Source: Nitrospira sp. (GTDB taxonomy: Bacteria; Nitrospirota; Nitrospiria; Nitrospirales; Nitrospiraceae). From it: a stretch of DNA of 64,000 bases. The DNA lies in the NCBI GenBank assembly GCA_035968315.1, contig JAVYIN010000005.1:971001-1035000 (forward strand), written 5' to 3'. A program made the translations under genes and the position numbers. This document shows positions 1-8,376 of the stretch, piece by piece; within the stretch, counting starts at the first letter, position 1; the number at the start of each line of letters is the position of its first letter. Below the pieces are notes generated by a model that saw only the letters and a program-made list of their open reading frames with translations, was not told where the DNA came from and ran no database searches.

Positions 1-1145
1 CGCTGATCACCATCGCGGTAATCATTCTCGCGGATAAGACCCTCCGAGTCGCCGGACAGCCGCTGATCGACCGAATCGGCCCCCACCGCTATTACACAGG
101 CTACACGGCAACCCTGCTTGCCGTCACTCTTTGGTTGAGTGCCACCTGGTTGCTGAACCTTGAGACGCTGCATCGGTGTTTTTCCCATCCCACGCCATCC
201 AAGGGCCGGAACAAATCAAAACCCGCATTCGGCGAACACGCGCAGGCCGATGACGGAGCAGACACTCCCGATTCCTTTCCCTCGGCCTCCAACACAGCCA
301 GCGACACCGGTGCTCCACCAGCGACGCTTGGACGATACAAGGTGCTCAAGGAACTGGGCCGCGGCGCCATGGGAGTGGTCTACCTTGGGAAAGACCCGAC
401 CATTCAGCGATTCGTGGCAATCAAAACCATGCGCCTGGATGAAACCGACGATGCGGAGAAACAGCAGGAGGTCACGCTGCGGTTTTTCCGCGAGGCTGAA
501 TCGACCGGCCGCCTCTCCCATCCCAATATCGTCACCATTTACGATGCCGGGGAAGAAGCGAATCTCGGCTACATTGCGATGGAAATGCTCCAAGGCAACA
601 CGCTCAAAGACTGGTCGCGCAAACCGAACCTGTTGCCGCTCGACAAACTCATTCCCATTCTGGCCACAGTCGCCGAGGCGCTGGATTACGCACATCAACA
701 AGGGGTCGTGCACCGCGACATTAAACCGGCCAACATCATGGTCACCAAAGACCAGATCGTGAAGGTCATGGATTTCGGCATTGCCAAGATGGCCTCCTCA
801 TCGAAGACTCAAGCCGATGTGGTGCTGGGCACCCCGACCTACATGTCGCCCGAGCAGATCGCGGGCAAGAAAGTGGATGGCCGATCCGATATTTTTTCGC
901 TGGGAGTGGTGCTCTATGAGCTCTTGAGCGGCAAGCCTCCATTCACCGCCGACAACCTCTCCGCCCTGCTCTTTGCCATCGCCCATCATCCCTATCCATC
1001 CATACACACGATCAGGCCAGACCTGCCTCCGGCTATGCTGGAAGTCTTGAACTGCGCCCTGCAGAAAGATCCGGCGCTTCGGTTTCGGCGGGCCGGAGAG
1101 TTTTCCCAGGCCATTCGGGCCTGCCTCCAGGGACTTGCCGCTTAG
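1..1145 (+). CDS. Membrane-anchored Ser/Thr protein kinase (5' end outside window)
   Basis: The frame is open from the window edge, so the true start lies upstream; the TTG at 135 is internal. The visible part begins with hydrophobic residues and a membrane segment (about nt 90-165), then a charged linker and a Hanks-type kinase domain (about nt 325-1110). All catalytic signatures are present: glycine loop GRGAMG, VAIK lysine, HRDIKPAN catalytic loop, DFG at nt 771-779 and TPTYMSPEQ in the activation segment. It should phosphorylate Ser/Thr on cytoplasmic targets. No sensor domain is visible after the kinase. A decayed PP2C phosphatase lies directly downstream, the usual partner of such kinases. 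Confidence 0.9.
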   Translation, partial: LITIAVIILADKTLRVAGQPLIDRIGPHRYYTGYTATLLAVTLWLSATWLLNLETLHRCFSHPTPSKGRNKSKPAFGEHAQADDGADTPDSFPSASNTASDTGAPPATLGRYKVLKELGRGAMGVVYLGKDPTIQRFVAIKTMRLDETDDAEKQQEVTLRFFREAESTGRLSHPNIVTIYDAGEEANLGYIAMEMLQGNTLKDWSRKPNLLPLDKLIPILATVAEALDYAHQQGVVHRDIKPANIMVTKDQIVKVMDFGIAKMASSSKTQADVVLGTPTYMSPEQIAGKKVDGRSDIFSLGVVLYELLSGKPPFTADNLSALLFAIAHHPYPSIHTIRPDLPPAMLEVLNCALQKDPALRFRRAGEFSQAIRACLQGLAA

Positions 1146-1157
1146 ACCGAAGCACCC

Positions 1158-1414
1158 ATGGCCTTTGACCTCTTCCATGCCGCCCAATCGGATATCGGCC
1201 GGAAGCGGCGGCAGAACGGTCTCCGCGCCGGAATCTGGTCACTCACGCCGTCTGGGTCGATCGGTAGGTGGAGGTAACGCTCGGCGAAACTCCGCTGTAA
1301 CCAGGCGACCGGTTCCTGCTGTGCTCAGACGGCTTGACCACCGGCATTTCGAATCATAGGCGCTGGACAAAGGAAATAGCGTGGAGGGAACGTCCGGCTA
1401 GTTTCGATAAGTGA
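1158..1414 (+). pseudogene. Decayed PP2C-type protein phosphatase remnant
   Basis: An ATG 12 nt after the kinase stop opens with AAQSDIGRKRRQN, the typical PP2C N-terminus (SDIG..R..NED). The frame ends soon after. In another frame, nt 1304-1342 read GDRFLLCSDGLT, the PP2C signature near the C-terminus, preceded by an in-frame TAA at 1298 where a Gln codon would fit. About 150 codons that carry DGMGG and GDSR are missing, so this is an internally deleted, frameshifted gene. It would have been the partner phosphatase of the upstream kinase. Recognition is by motif only. Confidence 0.7.
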
Positions 1415-2039
1415 GGGAGCCTTTGGGAAGCGTCCTATAGCACGACTCAGAGACATCCTGGGCATGACGCTGCAGACATTGCAGAACCCGTCCTTCTCCC
1501 GGCTGTATCTCACGGCACAACCGCTGCACATCCTCGACACAAGCCTGGGCATGGCCTGAGCGTTCTTTCCACCGCACCAGTCGCGGCTGAAGAATCTGCT
1601 GACACATCAGCGGGAACTGTGTCATGCGGCGTTCCATGCATTGCCGTCGTTCTTCTTCCGGCAGAGACTGGGGGCACACTTGCTCCACTTCCACATCGCA
1701 TTTCATCTCGACGATTTGCCTGGCCCGAGGATCCAGCGGTACCGACGGCATCCCCAGATCCGTTCCCGCCTTCGGCCCTTCGGCCCCATTCACCACCACC
1801 ACAGGCGAGGGAGTCGCACTCGCCTTGTCATCCGCTGGAGGCACGCCGGGAATCGTCAGGTCCAACACGGGCGAAGGAGGGGCGGTCTCCGCCGCCTGCG
1901 GCGGCACTTTCGACGCCCGCAGCTCCTCCAACGTCGGCAAACTCGCCCACACCACAGTCCACACCACTGCCAGGACGGCAAGAGACACGACCATCGTGAG
2001 GACTCGGCTGGAATACGGCTGTGGTTGCGGCGAAGCCAT
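1398..2039 (-). CDS. Membrane-anchored cysteine-rich repeat protein
   Basis: This 213-aa protein has one N-terminal membrane segment (about residues 12-32), a Pro/Ala/Val-rich spacer (about 40-100) and a C-terminal half with eight cysteines in the pattern C-x-V-x(4)C...C-x(3)R-x(7)C. The spacing (CDVEVEQVC, RRQCMERR, CVEDVQRLC) resembles the bacterial cysteine-rich repeat related to the GLG1 family. The cysteines should form disulfides outside the membrane. Function is unknown. The start at 2039 gives a good N-in anchor. Its 3' end overlaps the phosphatase remnant on the other strand. Confidence 0.75.
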   Translation of the reverse strand: MASPQPQPYSSRVLTMVVSLAVLAVVWTVVWASLPTLEELRASKVPPQAAETAPPSPVLDLTIPGVPPADDKASATPSPVVVVNGAEGPKAGTDLGMPSVPLDPRARQIVEMKCDVEVEQVCPQSLPEEERRQCMERRMTQFPLMCQQILQPRLVRWKERSGHAQACVEDVQRLCREIQPGEGRVLQCLQRHAQDVSESCYRTLPKGSLTYRN

Positions 2040-2159
2040 GATGTGCGTCCAGCATAGGGCAGTCTGTGGAGAAAATCACGGAAAGCTGGAATTTCCCGCA
2101 ACACCGGCGCTCAGGCCTGGCACAATCCCTTGCAGAACGGAGGCGGCAGAAAAGACGCG

Positions 2160-3176
2160 CTAATTGTCGGGGGCTTCGATAATGTGGTTCTCGAACCGCG
2201 TGCACCCTTCCGCCAGCAGCCGATTCGTCAGCATTTCTCCCGGCCACTCGATCGGCAGATCGGCGGTAAAGACCCATACATCCGGAGACGTCCAGACCGG
2301 GCCGTGTTCTTCCGGCAGCTCCGGATCGAACAAATCCGTCCAGACCGGCATATACACGCCATTGCCGCATTGTGTGTGCAGATGCACGATCGTGCGCGAC
2401 CGTACGAGCGGATCGAGGTCGCGCCAGACTGCGGCGGTTTCGTCGGCCAGGCGGTGAATCCGCACGGCATTCTGGGCATCGAAGGTCGCGTACGCGGCAT
2501 AGACCGGCGCCTCGATCGTATCGGGAGCCAGCGCCAATTCCGGACATTGCTCGACCAGGCCTTCGAGAATCGCGCGGCGATGACGATCTTCCCATGCCTC
2601 CGGCAGGCCGGGATCCGGCGCCCCGATGATTTCAAACAGCAAAAATGCCGTATTCTCAACCGGCGGATACAGCCGCGCCGCCACCGATTGCGTCCGCTGC
2701 GAATCGGCCACATTGGTCAAATGGTCCTGCAACGCCTGCAAATCCAGCAGCTCCAGCGTCGAATCCGTCAACAGGCGGGACTCCACTCGCACCACCGTCC
2801 CGGCCGGCAGCCGAAGATGGCGATGCAGCAGCTCCGCCGTGGCGATGGGATCGATCTTGAGATTGAGCGGGGCCGTCAGATTCGCTTGCAACGGAAGCGC
2901 CAAGGCCGCCATCGTCGCATAGGCGGGCTTGTCGTCATCGGGCCCATCCAGCATGAGCGTGCAGCTGGCCTCCGCCAGCAGATCGAACAGCCACTCCGCC
3001 ATGTCCTCGTCCAGCGCCGCCAGCACCGTCAAGAGCTCGGCTTCCCGGCCTTGCTCAAGAAACGCCTGAAGCGTATCGATGGCCGCCTCGGTATCGCCAT
3101 GGTCGTGACGCCGGGCGTTGATCAGATGAATGAGATCGCGTGTGAGGGGATCGGGCCGAGACCAGGCTAACATCAA
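2160..3176 (-). CDS. Hypothetical protein, 338 aa
   Basis: This is a long frame with codon use like the neighbouring genes. The product is acidic, Leu/Ala-rich and probably cytoplasmic; no signal peptide, membrane segment or catalytic motif is visible. The N-terminal part (about residues 10-100) looks helical, and the rest is mixed and rich in Asp/Glu and Pro. I do not recognise the family. It stands alone, with about 130 nt to each flanking gene. Two ATGs lie at the start; the first is used here. Confidence 0.75.
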   Translation of the reverse strand: MMLAWSRPDPLTRDLIHLINARRHDHGDTEAAIDTLQAFLEQGREAELLTVLAALDEDMAEWLFDLLAEASCTLMLDGPDDDKPAYATMAALALPLQANLTAPLNLKIDPIATAELLHRHLRLPAGTVVRVESRLLTDSTLELLDLQALQDHLTNVADSQRTQSVAARLYPPVENTAFLLFEIIGAPDPGLPEAWEDRHRRAILEGLVEQCPELALAPDTIEAPVYAAYATFDAQNAVRIHRLADETAAVWRDLDPLVRSRTIVHLHTQCGNGVYMPVWTDLFDPELPEEHGPVWTSPDVWVFTADLPIEWPGEMLTNRLLAEGCTRFENHIIEAPDN

Positions 3177-3309
3177 GCTCTCCTAAATAATGCATACGGC
3201 GGGAACGCGTCGACCGTGTTCACAATCCATGTTGCCAAACTTTCCCCACCGGAGCAAGGACGAAGGGTATTCCGGTTGCACAAACGCCCGCCTGCTATTC
3301 GACGCGGCC

Positions 3310-3723
3310 TCATTCGCCGATCACTTTCACCAGCACGCGCTTGCGGCGGCGGCCGTCGAACTCGCCATAGAAGATCTGTTCCCATGGCCCGAGATCCAGC
3401 GTCCCACCGGTGATCGCCACCACCACTTCCCGGCCCATGATCTGCCGCTTCAGATGCGCATCGCCGTTATCTTCACCCGTGTCGTTGTGGCGGTAGACCG
3501 CCTCCTGCGGCGCCAGGCGTTCGAGAAAGTCATCGTAATCCCGCAAGAGACCCTGTTCATCGTCGTTGATATATACACTCGCTGTAATATGCATCGCGTT
3601 CACGAGCACCAGCCCCTCTTGCACCCCGCTCTTCTTGACCGCCGCCTCAACCTGCGGCGTCACATTGAGATAGGCGCGGCGCGTCTTCGTCTCAAACCAG
3701 AGTTCTTCGCGATAGGATTTCAT
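3310..3723 (-). CDS. YjbQ/UPF0047-family protein
   Basis: The 137-residue product has the normal family length when the internal ATG at 3723 is used; a longer upstream frame adds 22 unlike residues. Family signatures are present: [18 protein letters not shown], a conserved acidic stretch [14 protein letters not shown], and [18 protein letters not shown] near the C-terminus. Members form compact trimers with a conserved His/Asp/Glu pocket and have been linked to thiamine-phosphate synthase activity; the true role is uncertain. It is divergent from nrdJ, with about 118 nt between the start codons. Confidence 0.92.
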   Translation of the reverse strand: MKSYREELWFETKTRRAYLNVTPQVEAAVKKSGVQEGLVLVNAMHITASVYINDDEQGLLRDYDDFLERLAPQEAVYRHNDTGEDNGDAHLKRQIMGREVVVAITGGTLDLGPWEQIFYGEFDGRRRKRVLVKVIGE

Positions 3724-3829
3724 CGGCCCCGTCCGTGTGTCGAACAGGCATTCTGCCGAACGGATCCTCAGAGATTCAAGTGGCCCCACAAAATGCCGGC
3801 AAGAGGCTGTTGCAATCCTGCGAAGGGAT

Positions 3830-3842
3830 TATAATAGTTCTA
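3830..3842 (+). promoter_or_regulatory. nrdJ promoter -10 element; transcript may be leaderless
   Basis: A perfect TATAAT lies at 3830-3835, and the nrdJ ATG begins at 3842, exactly where transcription would be expected to start. No Shine-Dalgarno sequence precedes the ATG. A TTGCAA at 3810-3815 is only 14 nt away, so the -35 element is unclear. Confidence 0.5.
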
Positions 3843-5593
3843 TGCGGGCAGCCCTTCCACGACGGTCTCCACGGCAGCTGTCAGAGAATGCCCTGACCGT
3901 CTTGCGCCAGCGCTACCTGGCGCGCAACAGCCGCGGCACGTTGTGCGAATCCCCCACCGGGCTCTTCTGGCGAGTGGCCGAGGATATTGCCCGGGCCGAG
4001 CAGAACTACCCGCGCACCGCCCGCGTCCCGCATCTCGCCAGGCAATTCTTCGATCTCATGCACCGTCTCGACTTTCTGCCCAACTCCCCCACCCTGATGA
4101 ATGCCGGACGCCCCCTGCAACAACTCTCCGCCTGCTTTGTCCTGCCGATCGACGACTCACTGGAATCGATTTTCGATACCGTGAAATACCAGGCCCTCAT
4201 CCATCAATCGGGAGGCGGCACCGGCTTCTCCTTCAGCCGGCTTCGTCCCAAGGCCGACCGGGTCGCCACCACCAACGGGGTGGCCTCGGGACCGGTGTCC
4301 TTCATGCGGGTCTTCAACCTGGCAACCGACGTCATCAAGCAAGGCGGAACGAGACGCGGCGCCAACATGGGCATCCTCCGAGTCGATCACCCGGATATCC
4401 TCGACTTCATCGCGCTCAAACAGAACCCATCGGAGATGACCAATTTCAACCTCTCAGTGGGTCTGACCGACCGTTTTATGCGCGCCGTGCAGCGCCGCCA
4501 AGACTATGCGCTGATCAATCCACGCACCGGCCGGTCTGTCCGTCGGCTTCCGGCCGAACAGGTCTTCGACCGTCTCGTCGAGGCCGCGTGGCAATCGGGA
4601 GAACCGGGCGTCGTCTTTCTCGACACCATGAATCGCGCCAATCCGACTCCGCAACTCGGCGCGATCGAAGCCACCAATCCCTGCGGGGAACAGCCGCTGC
4701 TGCCCTATGAATCCTGCACGCTGGGCTCGATCAATGTCGCCCGGTTCGTGTCTCACGCCAAGGGACGCGCCGCCATCGACTTCAACCGCCTGCGGACCGT
4801 CATTCCAACCGCCGTGCGCTTCCTCGACAACGTGCTCGACCGTTCCCGGTTTCCCTTGGACGCCATCGCCAGCCACACCCAGCTGACTCGCAAGATCGGG
4901 CTTGGGATCATGGGTTTTGCCGACTTGCTGATTCACCTTGGCATTCCCTACGACACAGACGAGGCCCTGGCCGTCGCCGATCGGCTCATGGGATTCATTC
5001 AACTCGAGGCGCACCGGGCCTCCGCGCAATTGGGACGGGAGCGGGGCCTCTTCCCCGCCTTCACAGAAAGCCGGTTGCACGCCAGTGGAGACCGCCGGCG
5101 CAATGCCACCGTGACAACCATCGCCCCGACCGGCACCATCAGCATCATCGCGGACTGCTCGGCCGGCATTGAGCCTCTGTATGGCATCAGCATCGTGCGC
5201 CGCGTCTTGGAGGGGCTCACCCTCACCAGCCTCCATCCTGAATTCATGCGAGCGGCCGCCCGTCACGGACTGCCGCTCGCCACACTCCAGGCCGACATCA
5301 GCCGGACGGAATCCATCCGGCACCTCACCGCCATCCCAGAGCCGCTCAGATCCCTCTTCGTCACCGCGCATGACATCCCCCCCTCACACCATGTGCGGAT
5401 GCAAGCCGTCTTCCAGCGCTACAGTGACAGTGGCGTGTCAAAAACCATCAACCTCCCCATGCAGGCGACGCCCGAAGATGTGGCCGAAGCCTTTCGCCTC
5501 GCCCATCAGCTCGGATGCAAGGGGCTCACCGTCTTCCGTTCCGGCAGCCGAAGTCATCAGGTGCTCTCCTGCTCTCACGTGCAAGCCTGTTAG
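3842..5593 (+). CDS. nrdJ: Adenosylcobalamin-dependent (class II) ribonucleoside-diphosphate reductase
   Basis: This enzyme reduces ribonucleotides to deoxyribonucleotides with a B12-generated thiyl radical. The 583-aa product lacks an ATP-cone and begins with the family's LSENALTVL stretch; the ATG at 3842 fits this better than the upstream one at 3737. Key motifs are NSPTLMNAG, the Cys in LSACFVLPID, GGTGFSFSRLR, the radical-site NPCGEQ, ESCTLGSIN and PTGTISIIADCSAGIEP. The C-terminus ends abruptly in CSHVQAC: it has a cysteine pair usable for re-reduction but not the longer zinc-binding tail of many NrdJ proteins. The stop codon lies in the loop of a small hairpin beside a palindromic repeat. 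Confidence 0.95.
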   Translation: MRAALPRRSPRQLSENALTVLRQRYLARNSRGTLCESPTGLFWRVAEDIARAEQNYPRTARVPHLARQFFDLMHRLDFLPNSPTLMNAGRPLQQLSACFVLPIDDSLESIFDTVKYQALIHQSGGGTGFSFSRLRPKADRVATTNGVASGPVSFMRVFNLATDVIKQGGTRRGANMGILRVDHPDILDFIALKQNPSEMTNFNLSVGLTDRFMRAVQRRQDYALINPRTGRSVRRLPAEQVFDRLVEAAWQSGEPGVVFLDTMNRANPTPQLGAIEATNPCGEQPLLPYESCTLGSINVARFVSHAKGRAAIDFNRLRTVIPTAVRFLDNVLDRSRFPLDAIASHTQLTRKIGLGIMGFADLLIHLGIPYDTDEALAVADRLMGFIQLEAHRASAQLGRERGLFPAFTESRLHASGDRRRNATVTTIAPTGTISIIADCSAGIEPLYGISIVRRVLEGLTLTSLHPEFMRAAARHGLPLATLQADISRTESIRHLTAIPEPLRSLFVTAHDIPPSHHVRMQAVFQRYSDSGVSKTINLPMQATPEDVAEAFRLAHQLGCKGLTVFRSGSRSHQVLSCSHVQAC

Positions 5594-5717
5594 CAGGCAG
5601 TCCAGAAAGACCGCCAGCGGCGTTCTCGCGGCGCTCAGAGGCTCCACGTACGCTCATCAGTACGCGTCGCCTCTTTGCTTGCTGCGGCCTTGCTGGACGG
5701 CCTTTCTAAACAGCCTG
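5594..5717. repeat. Palindromic repeat element A, about 124 bp
   Basis: The outer arms are imperfect inverted copies: CAGGC at 5594 through GCCAGC near 5618, against GCTGGACGGCC through CAGCCTG at 5692-5717. Inside are GCCGC/GCGGC-like stretches and a central GTAC...GTAC pair, so the whole unit folds on itself. It starts just after the nrdJ stop and may also act as its transcription terminator. About 55 bp of it recurs near 52192-52250. Confidence 0.7.
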
Positions 5718-5886
5718 CGACCAATTATGAGGAAAGCTGTGCCTGTCCAAGCCTCGCCTCCGGTTCATACCGTCCCTGAACAGGCCGTGCAGAAATTGCG
5801 CACAAAATTGACTCCACCCCCCCTTGGTGATAAGTAGTTTCACAGAGTTTGCAAGAAGATCGACGCTCGCCATAGGGAGGTGCCTG

Positions 5887-6678
5887 ATGTTCGCTGTCGC
5901 TGCCGGCCCGTCATACACGGGTAGTCCGCTCTCCAATCTGTTCTTTGCCATTCAACCGGAGCCGGATCTGGAATTCACGGAAGAAGAATTGGAGCAGACG
6001 ACCGAAACACGCTCATCGTCCCCGAAGAAGTCCCCTAAAAAGTCCGGCGGACGTCCCCTGCTCTGGATCGTGCTCCTCGCCCTTGTCGGCGGCGGTGCCT
6101 ATGTAGCCATGGAACCGGAAATGGTCCTGGACTGGGTGAACCAGTTGCTCGGGGAAACCGCCGTTCAGGAGCCACAGCCGACCGCCGCCGCGAAACCGGC
6201 AGCCCCCATGTCGGCTCCGGCCGCACCGGGAGCCGCTGCCCCGGCGCCCGTCGCCGCGCCGCCTCAAGCCGCACCGACCCAAGCCGCACCGCCAACGGCA
6301 GCCCCCCAAGCAGCGACATCTCCGGCTCCAGCACCGGCCCCAACCGCCGTGGCACCGGCTGTTCCGACCACGCCCCCTGCGCCGTCGGCGGCACCCAAAG
6401 GTCCGATCGCCGCGCCGCCGCCTGCCGTCGCCGTCCCTGCTCCGATGTTTGGCGAAGGACAACGGGTGACGGTGGTCCTCGATCCAGCCACGGCGGGCGA
6501 CACCCTCACGTTTTCACAAGACGCGGCAGGAACCAAGCCAGGATTTACAGTTCGTCCCGGAACCCTCCTCACGATTCTTGACGGGGATCTCCAGCCAACC
6601 GGCTGGGTCTACTCCGTCCGCAGCGACGACGGCGCGAAAGGGTGGGTGGCTGAAAAGCGTTTGCGCCTCAAACCCTAG
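5887..6678 (+). CDS. Single-pass membrane protein with Ala/Pro linker and C-terminal SH3-like domain
   Basis: The 263-aa product has an acidic, charged N-terminus (residues 1-55), one membrane helix (about 58-76), a long Ala/Pro-rich linker (about 100-195) and a C-terminal domain of about 75 residues. The C-terminus contains the SH3-like pattern GQRVTVVLDP...RPGTLLTILDG...GWVYSVRSDDGAKGWVAEKRL. The ATG at 5887 has a GGGAGG 6 nt upstream and is preferred over the frame start at 5824. An N-in topology would put the linker and SH3-like domain in the periplasm, perhaps to contact cell wall. The partner is unknown. Confidence 0.82.
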   Translation: MFAVAAGPSYTGSPLSNLFFAIQPEPDLEFTEEELEQTTETRSSSPKKSPKKSGGRPLLWIVLLALVGGGAYVAMEPEMVLDWVNQLLGETAVQEPQPTAAAKPAAPMSAPAAPGAAAPAPVAAPPQAAPTQAAPPTAAPQAATSPAPAPAPTAVAPAVPTTPPAPSAAPKGPIAAPPPAVAVPAPMFGEGQRVTVVLDPATAGDTLTFSQDAAGTKPGFTVRPGTLLTILDGDLQPTGWVYSVRSDDGAKGWVAEKRLRLKP

Positions 6679-6705
6679 CGTCAATACGAATCTGGTTTCA
6701 CACCG

Positions 6706-6739
6706 GCGGGCGGCGATACAACCTTGTGTCGCCGCCCGC
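6706..6739 (+). terminator. Strong hairpin after the SH3-domain gene
   Basis: GCGGGCGGCGA and TCGCCGCCCGC are exact inverted copies and pairing can extend through ACAA/TTGT. The stem begins 28 nt after the stop. It has no T-run, so it may terminate weakly or protect the 3' end. Confidence 0.65.
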
Positions 6740-6741
6740 TG

Positions 6742-6750
6742 TGCTATAAT
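6742..6750 (+). promoter_or_regulatory. Extended -10 promoter for the HAD gene
   Basis: TGCTATAAT is a perfect extended -10 (TGn plus TATAAT). It lies 33 nt upstream of the first ATG of the HAD gene, directly after the hairpin. A -35 would fall inside the hairpin (about 6723-6729, TTGTGT) and is weak, as expected for an extended -10 promoter. Confidence 0.6.
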
Positions 6751-6782
6751 GCGCCCCCGTTAATCTCATAGACGTTGAACCC

Positions 6783-7496
6783 ATGGCATCGAGACCACAC
6801 ATGAATACCTTGCGCGCCATCATTTTCGACTTCGACGGGGTCATCGCCGACACCGAACCCCTCCATTATGCCGGGCTCAGCCGGACGCTCAAGGACATCG
6901 GCATCACGCTCACCGAGCCTGATTACTACACTAATTATCTGGGCTTCGACGACCGCGGCTGTTTTCTCGCGGCACTCCAGGCCAATGGACGTCCGGTCAC
7001 GCCGGAAATCGTCCGCGATCTGATGCAAAAAAAAGCCGCCGCCTATCTCGACTCGATCAACGATCATCTGGTGATTTTCCCCGGCGTGCGCGAGTTCGTC
7101 CGCGCCGCTGCGGCCCGCTATCCGCTGGCCATCGCCTCCGGCGCGCTGCGCCCGGAGATCGAATTGATCCTCGAACAAGCCGGCATCCGAAACGCCTTCC
7201 TGCACATTACCAGCGCAGAGGATGTCAGCCGAGGCAAACCCGATCCGCAACCGTTTCATTATGCGCTGGCAGGCCTGTCGCAACAGCGCCCTGCGCTGGC
7301 GTTGCAAGCCGGCTCCTGCCTCGTGATCGAAGACTCGCTTCCGGGCATCCGCGCGGCAAAATCGGCCGGCATGAGAGTGCTGGCCGTCGCCAACACCCAT
7401 ACCGCCCAGGACCTGCATGAAGCCCACGCCATCGCCCACAGCCTCGCCGAGATCCAGCTCGCCGAGCTCGAAACCCGCCTATGGCCGCCGGTATAA
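6783..7496 (+). CDS. HAD-superfamily phosphatase, beta-phosphoglucomutase-like
   Basis: The product has motif I FDFDGVIADTEP, a helical cap (about residues 20-95), motif II IASGAL, the lysine of motif III (GKPDPQPFHYAL) and motif IV VIEDSLPGIRAAKSAGM. These place it in HAD subfamily IA with Asp nucleophile and DxD acid/base. The substrate is likely a small phosphorylated sugar or glycolate but cannot be told from sequence. The ATG at 6783 and another at 6801 are both possible starts; neither has a clear ribosome-binding site. It is followed after 16 nt by hpnD. Confidence 0.88.
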   Translation: MASRPHMNTLRAIIFDFDGVIADTEPLHYAGLSRTLKDIGITLTEPDYYTNYLGFDDRGCFLAALQANGRPVTPEIVRDLMQKKAAAYLDSINDHLVIFPGVREFVRAAAARYPLAIASGALRPEIELILEQAGIRNAFLHITSAEDVSRGKPDPQPFHYALAGLSQQRPALALQAGSCLVIEDSLPGIRAAKSAGMRVLAVANTHTAQDLHEAHAIAHSLAEIQLAELETRLWPPV

Positions 7497-7512
7497 GGAC
7501 AGAGACTCCATC

Positions 7513-8376
7513 ATGATGACCGCCGATGAAGCCCAAGCCTATTGCACCGCGCTCACGAAACAGAGCGGCAGCAACTTCTACTACTCCTTCCTGTTCCTGC
7601 CCAAGGCCAGGCGCCAGGCCATGTACACGGTCTATGCCTTCTGCAAAGCCGTCGATAGCGCCGTGGACGAACCGCCGCCGGGGAGCCAGCCCCAGGAAGA
7701 GCTCGCCCGCTGGCGCGCAGAACTGGACGCCGCGTATCACGGCACGCCGACCTGGCCGATCACGATCAGCCTGGCCCGCCATGTCAAAGCGCTGGGCATT
7801 CCCAAGGTCTACTTCGAGGAGCTGATCAAGGGCGTGGAAATGGACCTGCAGAACAACCGCTATCTCACCTTCGACGAGCTGTCGCTGTACTGCTACCGCG
7901 TCGCCTCCATCGTCGGCTTGATTTGCCTCCACATCTTCGGCGCCACCTCGCCCCGCGCGCAAGACTATGCGGTGGCGCTGGGCATGGCGTTTCAATTGAC
8001 CAATATCTTGCGCGACGTCGGGACCGACGCCGAGCAGAATCGCATCTACCTGCCGCTGGAAGATCTGAAAGCCTGCCAGCACTCGGAAAAAGCGCTGCGG
8101 CGCCGGACCTACTCGCCGGAATTCACGCGGCTGATGGAATTCGAAGCGGCCCGCGCGCACCAGTATTACGACAAAGCCCGCGCCGCCTATAGCGGGCTCT
8201 CCAAACAGGAACGGCGCGCGCTCACCGTGGCCGAAATCATGCGCGGTGTGTACGCCCGGATTCTCAAGAAGCTCGAAGACAGCGGCTTTCAGGTGTTTGG
8301 CCCCCGTATCCGTCTCTCGACCGGCCACCGGCTGGCCATCGCCGCAGGCATATGGGTGCGCGCTCGATTCTCGTGA
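7513..8376 (+). CDS. hpnD: Presqualene diphosphate synthase HpnD
   Basis: HpnD joins two farnesyl diphosphates to presqualene diphosphate, the first step towards squalene and hopanoids. The 287-aa product has the family opening SGSNFYYSFLFLPKARR, the first Asp-rich site VDSAVDEP and the second QLTNILRDVGTDAEQNRIYLP, both needed for Mg-diphosphate binding. NFYYSF followed by AMYTVYAFCKAVD matches HpnD rather than HpnC. The ATG at 7513 has AAGGAC about 9 nt upstream. Its 3' end overlaps hpnE by 25 nt, so the two are translationally coupled. No HpnC is seen in the window. Confidence 0.9.
   Translation: MMTADEAQAYCTALTKQSGSNFYYSFLFLPKARRQAMYTVYAFCKAVDSAVDEPPPGSQPQEELARWRAELDAAYHGTPTWPITISLARHVKALGIPKVYFEELIKGVEMDLQNNRYLTFDELSLYCYRVASIVGLICLHIFGATSPRAQDYAVALGMAFQLTNILRDVGTDAEQNRIYLPLEDLKACQHSEKALRRRTYSPEFTRLMEFEAARAHQYYDKARAAYSGLSKQERRALTVAEIMRGVYARILKKLEDSGFQVFGPRIRLSTGHRLAIAAGIWVRARFS

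Noticed and set aside
3724..3841. Cobalamin riboswitch before the B12-dependent nrdJ
   Set aside because: The 118-bp divergent gap is too short and lacks the B12-box; the message seems leaderless.
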